From Punica granatum (lineage: Eukaryota > Streptophyta > Magnoliopsida > Myrtales > Lythraceae), in NCBI RefSeq assembly GCF_007655135.1, contig NC_045128.1:17810230-17874229 (forward strand): DNA of 64,000 bases, read 5' to 3'. How positions within the stretch are numbered: the first letter of the stretch is position 1; every line of letters starts with the position of its first letter. The translations under genes were made by a program, and so were the position numbers. Under the pieces are notes generated by a model that saw nothing but the letters and a program-made list of their open reading frames with translations, made no database searches and was not told where the DNA came from. Shown one piece after another: positions 56,961-64,000 of the stretch.

Positions 56961-59900
56961 TGTCAGCACCCCATTTTGGCCCATCGGCTTCCCGCACAAG
57001 GATTCCCGACTGAAGCTCGGGACACTATTCATCGCCCGGCAATCGGAGGCAAATAGGCGGGCACGGGGTCATGAACAATAAAGAAAAACACGGTCCACTG
57101 AGAAAGGCGGAAGAAAGCAGTCAGAAGAACAGACGAACGAGGAATCCCGAAAACAACGGAGCTGGCACTGTGGCACTATTCATCACTGAGTCACCGAAGC
57201 ACCGAAAGGTGCCCAATATGGGGCTCCAAAAATTCCTCCCAGTGCCAAAATGACCAATGACACGTCCGGGCGCATTTCCGGGACATCCTGCTTAAGCCGG
57301 GACACCCCGATCCCCCACGGACGCCTTTTCTAACAGAGCTCCCGGGGTTCGCTCCACTGACAAGCAAACGGCCCCTCAAAACGGGTCTACAGGCGCCCAG
57401 GGACCACCAGGGCCGAGGAACAAGTTTCAGACAACCTTCCGGAACTCGGCTCGGCTTCCCGAAGTACGTTTCAGTGGTCACGAACGTCTCCCGGCGAACC
57501 TTCGGGGTATTTCCACGGAAAGCAGAGACCACGACGATCTCTGAGCCCCTCACAATAATCCCCGAGCACCTCAAGGCATTCGGGGCACATTGAGAGAATC
57601 CCGGTCAAAGTCCCTAGGTCTTCCCGGGCCAACGGTCCCCGACCGAGGACAACGAGCCAACGATTCCCCACGGGGCAAAAGGACCGCCAAAACGAATGCA
57701 AGGATGCACAGAGGTCAATCAGAGGTCGAAGGGCATTAAATTCCACTCCGAACGTCCGAACAGGGCAAAACCGACTCTTGAAGCGCCGAGTCACCCGTAC
57801 GTTCGTTCACACGACGTACGGCGATATTGGGCTCATTCAAATCCTCATAGTTCAAGCATTCCAAATCTTCAAATTAATTGGACATCGGAGGTCGGATGCA
57901 AGCTCAATCGGGTTTCAAGCATTTTCTGGCTTTTATCTCAATCAGACGGGACCCACAGCTCAGCCAAGCCAAGCCGTCAAGCCGCGGCTCAACCCCAAGC
58001 CACGGCTCAACCCTCGGCTCCGAATTGACAGCCCAAGCCGCGGCTCAAGCTCTCTCACCCGTCGGCTCCAAAGCTCCCCCTCCACACAATTTGAATTTTG
58101 GCTCTTACACCCATCACTTCTTCTTACACACTTACACCCATCCATCACTCCATCACTTCCCATCAACTCCTCTTCCTTTCCCCACACTCAATGTGACACT
58201 TTCCCCCTTAATCCCATTGAAATTCGGCAGCCCTAGTTTAGCATACAAAAAACCGCACTTAACATCATTTAATCACACCGTTAAGCCTCCCTATAAGTTC
58301 CCATTGATCATTAGACTTAATCACTTCTTCATTCTCCTTCTCTCTCAAGCCAATCTCCCTCTAAAATCCTCTCAACTTTCAGCCCACTCCCACAGCTCGT
58401 ACCACTCCTTGCCAAGGCCGAAACCGGCCAAAACCGTCGGAAAACCACCCGGTATTCCGGTAACCACCCGACCCGACTTAAACCAAAAATCACCAAACTC
58501 CCTAGCCTACCTATTTTCCATCCCCTAAGTCCGTTTCCTGGCTTAGATTTTCCATTTGAGGTCCCTAACATCACTTTCCAGCCAAAGTTGTAATCGGGTC
58601 CCGAGTCTCCAAGCCGTGTGCAACCGAGCTCCTCGACGTGCCATTTTCTCCCGCGACTTTGGAGAGTCGTGCCATCACGTTCAAAGGGTTCCTCACGACC
58701 CTCACCCTCTCTCGTGAAGAGGTGGTCACGATCCGAGGGCCGATCTACCGTGCACAACCTCCGTTTCATTGTTTTTCACTTACCGGGTTTTCCGTGTTCA
58801 TACCCGAACTTCTCTCACGTTTTTCGAGCTTGTCTAGGGCTCGGCACGCTCGGGTCTGCCCGTGCTCGTCTAGATCTACCTCTTAGGAGTCCAACGAGCC
58901 CGACCTTGCACCGTGCCGTGCCCGGAGCTCGCGTGCCAAGCCGTTCTCCCGAGACTAGCCGCGGCTGTTTTCTCTCGGATTGCTCACTTCCGCGACTTCA
59001 AGCCGAGTCTTGCGACTCCCACGGCCACTTCTCCGACTCCTTCCTCGTGTTCCGAGGCTAGGTAAGACTCCTCTATGACTTAGAGAAGCTAGGTTCTTCG
59101 ATATTTGTTTGATATGAGGTGTTAGGGGCTCATTTCGCATGATTTTCCTTAGATCCCGGGTTTGGCCCTTGAGCAACTTCGTGAACCATCCGACTTCGAA
59201 ATGAGCTGAAATTTTTACCACAGACTCTTGATGTTATTTTAAGTCCCCAGACAAAATTTCAGATTTTTCTGTGCACTGGATCTCCGGATAAAAAATGTTT
59301 ACCCGTTATTTCGGTATTCTCGGCCAGATTTTGATATGTCTCGTGAACCATCCGAGTTCGAAATGAGCTGAAATTTTTACCACAGGCACTTGATGTTATT
59401 TTAAGTGCTCATACAAAAGTTCAGATTTTTCTGTGCACTGGATCTCCGGATAAAAAATGTTTACCCGTTATTTCGGTGTTTCCGGTCTGATTTTGATAGA
59501 TCTCGCGAACCATCCGACTTCAAAATGAACTGAAATTTTTACCACACATTCCTGATGTTATTTTAAGGTTCCACACAAAATTTCATATTTTTATGGGCGC
59601 TGAAACTCCAAATAAAAATTATTTACCGAACTTTTCGTATATTCGACAAATCAGATCACACTGTTTTTTTTTTGGGTCTAATTTAGCCCTCTCCAAACTG
59701 AATCTAGATCCAAAATAGACCCCTTTACCCTGATCCGACTCTGTTTTCATGTTTATTACATTTACGATTTACCTCGTTTTTCGTGCCGATGCCATTTTAT
59801 TGATTCAATTATATATCATGTTTGTGTTTGTATTACATGTTTATTTGTGATTCCAAGACCATGGTGGCATCGACTTTGTAAATGTGTGTGTTCTTATTAT

Positions 59901-62025
59901 GTTTGGCGTCTTACGCATGCAAGAAACGATTAAAACCGATTCTTGTAATTGATTGCAATTATATTTTTGTTTAAATCATTAGCTTCACGGTTAATTTACA
60001 TGTTAGGCGCATTAACCCCAAACAATCATCTCATTAGCCCATAATAATCAAGGTTTAACTCCTCAATCACTAAACCATTCCACAAACGAGAAATGGGACG
60101 CATCATTTGATTAATGAAATCACTCGGACTAAATAATTGGACAAATTGAATATTAATTCGTAAACGTATCGATGGTTCATGGAACGGCGGAAATGCCCTT
60201 TTCCTTAAAAGCTCATAATTTCAAAACATCGAGACGTGTAACACGAATAGAATTGTGTCTAGCAAGTACTCGCGTACTATGACTCGAGTCCGGGCCCAAT
60301 TTGAGGCGGCTCGAGTCGAGATGCGCGAGTCCTCTTTAGACCTCTTCGTGTCACACGATCTTTAATTTATATATGAACATCACATGTTTTACCACTCAAG
60401 GGCATAGTCGTCATTCCGTGATTCATCGATATCCTAGGCTTTAGGGAGTCGGAAACACCTCGATCTATGGACGGAAAGGGACGGCCCGTTCGGGTGCGAG
60501 TTTCATTCGTACGGCCCATTCCGTTCACTTTCGGTGTTTCTATCTTCCTATCGTAGATTCGGTGGTGAACCTTTTTATTTCAGTTGAAAAAGACGAAGAA
60601 TCGGATTAATCATGTACTTGACTTAAATAAACATTAGATAATGGATAGGTGGAATATTAGATTCCAATCTAGAGTCAAAACACGAGTTTGGCTAATTCAG
60701 TGAAACCGCAGTGACACTTAACTGAATAAGAGTCATAAAACAAACACACACATGTAATCGGCTTAGAACCTTATCCTAGCCCGCCCTCTATGTTTGCCTA
60801 GGTTAGATGCATTGTTTGCCAATCAACCACGGGTAATAACTGATTAAATCACGTACATTCGACTTAATACACCACTTGTCTGTATTCACCGACAATTGTC
60901 AGTTGCTTTCTGTATCGTGTCAGTTACATCAGTTTTCTTCCGTTTTATTCTTGCTTTTGATGATTTATTGCGGTTCGGGCCCGAACCCATAAGTCACGTG
61001 TTGCATGGGGTCCAACGCCCCAAATCACCGAACACGAGGTCCAACGCCTCTTAACTCACCGAGCGCGTGCAACCCGAGTGCGGAATGGGATCTAGCCTCG
61101 ATTCACTGTCACACTCCGAATACGGCCTATGTGGAAGGCGGATTTGGATTGAGCGCGTGAAACGTGTTTAGATATCACCCGGGAGCTCGATCGATCCAAC
61201 GGTTACAGTGGAAACAAGTCGTTTTTCTGCAAACCGACGGTTCGATCGGACCCTACCCCCGGCTCTTTGAGCCCGCATTGCCTTAATTTATTTATCGGTT
61301 ATTCAAAATACACGGTGAGCAGGAGCGGAATAGTGGCCCAATGCAAACCGATCGGGATCCATTTACTTATTCGGTTATACTTTGTAATTGTTCGAGAGAA
61401 CATTGTGAGGATTCTATTTGTATGTTCATTCATCTCCTTGTAAGGATCCCCGATCGGTGAGCGAGAGGTCCGAGTGCTGGATCGGTTAAGTTGGTCTATC
61501 GCCACCAAAGGGTGAGTAAGCTTGGATACTCGTGGTTTCGGTTCACGTAGGGAATCAACCATCACGGTTCGATGAACTGTAACGCTAAGATAGTGAACCG
61601 ACTCCTCGATGCACAAGCCTACTCATCTTTCGGACTCTTGGTCCAACTTGATCAATTCATCGAATTTACGGTGTCAAAACGGGCGAGTCGAGCGCAACTC
61701 TAAATCACGCGGTAAATAAACAAAATGGCAAGCCTAGCAAGCTAGAGTACCGAGAGGGCGTGCGGGATATAGGCCCACACGTAATAGAACCCCCGAATTC
61801 GGAATTTTCGGTTCCGTACGACCATTGCCTTAGCATTTAGGTGTACCCCGTACCCCTAGACCCAGGTAACTTGCCGGCCCTCGACCCTCGGGTCGTAAAA
61901 TGGCAAGTGGCGACTCCTTCTCACGTGCGTCCGTCGCGCGTCCCCGGGAAGGTGGACACTCCCAAGCCGCGTTTGCTTAGGCGCGCGCATGCGTGCCCCG
62001 ACGAGATGAAATTCGGGTGCGCACA
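56961..62025 (+). repeat. E 3' LTR (5065 bp)
   Basis: TGTCAGCACC...GTGCGCACA. Putative TATA box CTATAAG at 58292-58297. It carries the AT-rich tandem block at 59160-59640, not found in B's LTR. Confidence 0.93.
59160..59640 (+). repeat. AT-rich tandem repeat of about 162 bp in E's LTR
   Basis: GAACCATCCGA followed by GAGCTGAAATTTTTACCAC recurs with starts at about 59183, 59345 and 59508, spacing 162-163 bp, the last copy diverged. The truncated 5' LTR has the first two units (about 53230-53507). Confidence 0.85.
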
Positions 62026-63014
62026 ATGGTCGTGCATAGGGATATAATGGACGCACGTTGCATGGAAATGCATGGGAGACATAGATCCGGAAGAAAAGAG
62101 CAAGCTTTCATACATCCGACTTCTTTAAACCAATATTAACGCTTCATGTAGACGAATATCAAAGATCCTAGCTCCTTTAAGTCGTAAAGAGATGTTACCT
62201 AGCCTCGGTGTACGAGGAGAAGAGTCGGGGACGTGGCCGTGGGAGTCGCTAGACTCAGTTTGAAGCTACGGGTGGGTGACTCGGGTGGAGGACAGCCGCG
62301 ACAGCTCGGGAAGAACGGGGTCGGCATGCTTGCTCCGACCACGGCACGGTGCGGGGTTGGGCTCGTTGGACTCCTAAGAAGCAGATCTAGATGTCCGTGG
62401 GCAGACCCGAACATGCCAAGCCCTGGACGAATCGGAAATAGTGAGAAGAAACTCGGTATGAACCCGAATGACCCGGTAAGAAAAAAAATGATGAAACGGT
62501 GGTTGTGCACGATGGATCGGCCCTCGGATCGTGACCACCTCTTCACGGGGGAGGGTGAGGGTTGTGAGGAACCCTTTGAACGTGATGGCACGACTCGCTG
62601 AAGTCGTGGGAAGAAATGGCACGTTGTTGGTGGCTCGGTGCACTCGTGTAGCGTCCTAGGGAGCCGATTCTTCTCACGGCCAAAACACGTTGATGGAGGC
62701 TTCAAATGAGAAAGTCCTAGGAAGTTTTGTGACTTTTGGTTTAAGTCAGCTCGGGTGGTTACCGGAATACCAGGTGGTTTTCCGATAGTTTCGGCCGGTT
62801 TTGGCCTTGGCTCGGGATGGACGAATGAGTGGGAGTGGGCTGGAGTTTGAGAGGATTCTAGAGGGAGATTGGCTTGAGAGAGAATGAGAATGAAGAAGTG
62901 ATTAAGTCTAATGATGAAAGGGAACTTATAGGGAGCTCTAACGGTGTGATTAAATGAGCTTTATCGCGGTTAGGGAGCCTAATAGGGGGCTGCCAAAAAT
63001 TGGAGGGAGATTAG
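62026..63014 (-). repeat. E right target duplication (ATGGT, 62026-62030) and element A 5' LTR, piece 4
   Basis: The reverse-complement LTR sequence of A continues where piece 3 stopped (CGTGCATAGGG onward) through the part matching LTR positions of about 2.2 kb down to 1.2 kb. The element's TATA region would be near 62925 (CTTATAGGG on this strand). It ends at 63014, where another LTR end begins. ATTAG (63010-63014) may be the left duplication of F. Confidence 0.88.
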
Positions 63015-63438
63015 TGTGCGCACCCGAATTTAATCTTGTCGGGGCACGCATGGCGCGCCTAAGCAAACGCGGCTTGGGAGTGTCCACCTTCCCGGGGACG
63101 CGCGAAGGACGCACGTGAGAAGGAGTCGCCACTTGCCATTTTACGACCCGAAGGTCGAGGGCCGGCAAGTTACCCGGGTCTAGGGGTACGGGGTACACCC
63201 AAATGCTAAGGCAATGGTCATACGGAACCGAAAATTCCGAATTTGGGGGTTCTATTACGTGCGGGCTATATCCCGCACGCCCTTTCGGTACTCTAGCTTG
63301 CTAGGCTTGCCATTTTGTTTATTTACCACGTGATTTAGACTTGCGCTCGACTCGCCCGTTTTGACACCGTAAATTCGATGAAGTGATCAAGTTGGGCCAA
63401 GAGTCCGAAAGATGAGTAGGCTTGTGCATCGAGGAATC
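63015..63438 (-). mobile_element. F: 3'-terminal fragment of a family LTR, minus strand
   Basis: It begins TGTGCGCACCCG, the complement of the LTR end, inside A's LTR and runs about 424 bp back to GCATCGAGGAATC. It then breaks off into sequence from the other end of an LTR. Either a solo LTR F lost its middle, or F and A recombined; the window ends too soon to tell. Confidence 0.8.
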
Positions 63439-64000
63439 CGAAAGTGATCAAGTTCATTCGTGTGAACGAACGATCGGGCGACTCGGAGCCTCGAGAGTCG
63501 GTTTTGCCCTGTTTGGACATTCGGAATGGAGTTTAGTGTCCCTTGGTCCCCGATTGCTATTTGTGCATCCCAACATTCATTTTGGCGGACCTTTTGCCCC
63601 GTAGGGGATCGTTGGCTCGTCGTTCTCGGTCGGGGACCGTTGGCCCGGGAAGACCTAGGGACTTTTGACCGGGATTTTCAATGTTCCCTGAATGTCTCGA
63701 GGCACTCGGGGATCGTCGTGGGGTGCTCGAAGATCGTTGTGATCTCTGTTTTCCGTGGAAATGCCCCGGAGGCTTGCCGGGAGACGTTCGTGACCACTGA
63801 AACGTACTTCGGGAAACCGAGTCGAGTTTCGAAAGGTTGTTTGAAGCTTGTCCCCCGATCCTGGTGGTCCCTGAGTGCCTGTAGGCCCGTTTTGAGGGGC
63901 CGTTTGCTTGTCAGTGGAGCGAGCCCAGGGAGCTCTGTCAGAAAAGGCGTCCGTGGGGGGATCGGGGTGTCCCGGCTTAAGCAGGATGCCCCGGAGATGC
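63439..64000 (-). repeat. 5'-part of a family LTR, minus strand (of F or of element A)
   Basis: After a short filler (63439-63454) the sequence is the reverse complement of LTR positions from about 850 down to 330 (compare D at 45960-45440). The LTR start TGTCAGCACC would lie about 330 bp beyond the window. The owner cannot be decided here. Confidence 0.82.

Larger units (their letters stand above)
51029..62025 (+). mobile_element. E: Ogre/Tat-like element with large internal deletion
   Basis: It has a truncated 5' LTR (51029-53507), a 3' UTR (53508-56960) with hairpins and a tandem array, a polypurine tract and a complete 3' LTR (56961-62025), 10,997 bp in all. ATGGT stands on both sides (51024-51028, 62026-62030), so it is one insertion that later lost the end of its 5' LTR, primer site, ORF1, gag and pol. 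Where they overlap the two LTRs differ by few bases. Confidence 0.92.
1..64000 (-). mobile_element. Element A: outer Ogre/Tat-like LTR retrotransposon, minus strand, heavily interrupted, open at both window edges
   Basis: Read on the minus strand, the order is 5' LTR (64000 down to 14087, in pieces), primer site (14083-14066), leader, ORF1, gag, protease, intron, reverse transcriptase and RNase H, leaving the window at base 1 at the start of a second RNase H. All parts have collinear counterparts in element B. Four insertions lie in its LTR (C, D, E, F) and one in pol (S1). The LTR pieces between the insertions (14087-14421, 43656-45118, 50167-51028, 62031-63014) follow one another without loss when compared with B's LTR, which shows that they are one LTR. 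It is the oldest element here by nesting and by divergence. Integrase and the 3' LTR lie outside the window. Confidence 0.85.

Noticed and set aside
61841..62047. Recurrent ORF MYPVPLDPG... at the end of every family LTR, with an open antisense frame
   Set aside because: It lies in the LTR terminus, recurs only because the LTR does (5858, 6549, 14271 minus, 21544, 49977, 63198 minus), and is frameshifted between copies with no known motif.

Overview
The window looks like pericentromeric or otherwise heterochromatic DNA of a flowering plant; I cannot name the species. No host gene, rRNA or tRNA gene is recognisable. Every part I can assign belongs to LTR retrotransposons of the Ty3/Gypsy class, nested in one another, and five insertions are resolved to the base by 5-bp target-site duplications (TSDs).

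Most sequence is one Ogre/Tat-like family with very long LTRs (about 5 kb, TGTCAGCACC...GTGCGCACA). Its hallmarks are a primer site matching tRNA-Arg, an extra ORF1 ahead of gag, an intron between protease and reverse transcriptase, two RNase H domains and tandem repeats in the 3' UTR. The oldest layer is element A on the minus strand. Its pol lies at the left edge (1-640 and 6738-7817), followed by protease, gag and ORF1 up to 13473, its primer site at 14066-14083, and its 5' LTR from 14087 to beyond the right edge in pieces. A is broken by solo LTR S1 (646-6732, TSD GCCCC) in pol, and within its LTR by element C (14422-43650, TSD GCACT), solo LTR D (45119-50161, TSD TCGGT), element E (51029-62025, TSD ATGGT) and an LTR fragment F (from 63015).

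Element C is a second kind of Gypsy element, more AT-rich, with 689-bp LTRs and an initiator-Met primer site. It resembles chromoviruses of the CRM type. Its polyprotein runs about 260 bp into its 3' LTR, and it ends in an unusual LTR-PBS-LTR arrangement. Its gag is split by element B (16701-38438, TSD GCAAC), a 21.7-kb Ogre-like element with both LTRs (5027 bp each), an intact 499-codon ORF1, and gag-pol broken by a few stops and one frameshift.

Element E has lost everything between the middle of its 5' LTR and its 3' UTR. The inferred order is A first, then S1, C, D, E and F independently into A, and B into C. None of the gag-pol copies is intact, so none could move on its own as it stands; B and C are the least decayed. 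The least explained signals are RNA-level: covarying hairpins followed by GGCAAAAG in the 3' UTRs of B and E, short-hairpin tandem arrays (70-bp period in B, 61/76-bp in E), and an in-frame TAG shared by the gag genes of A and B.
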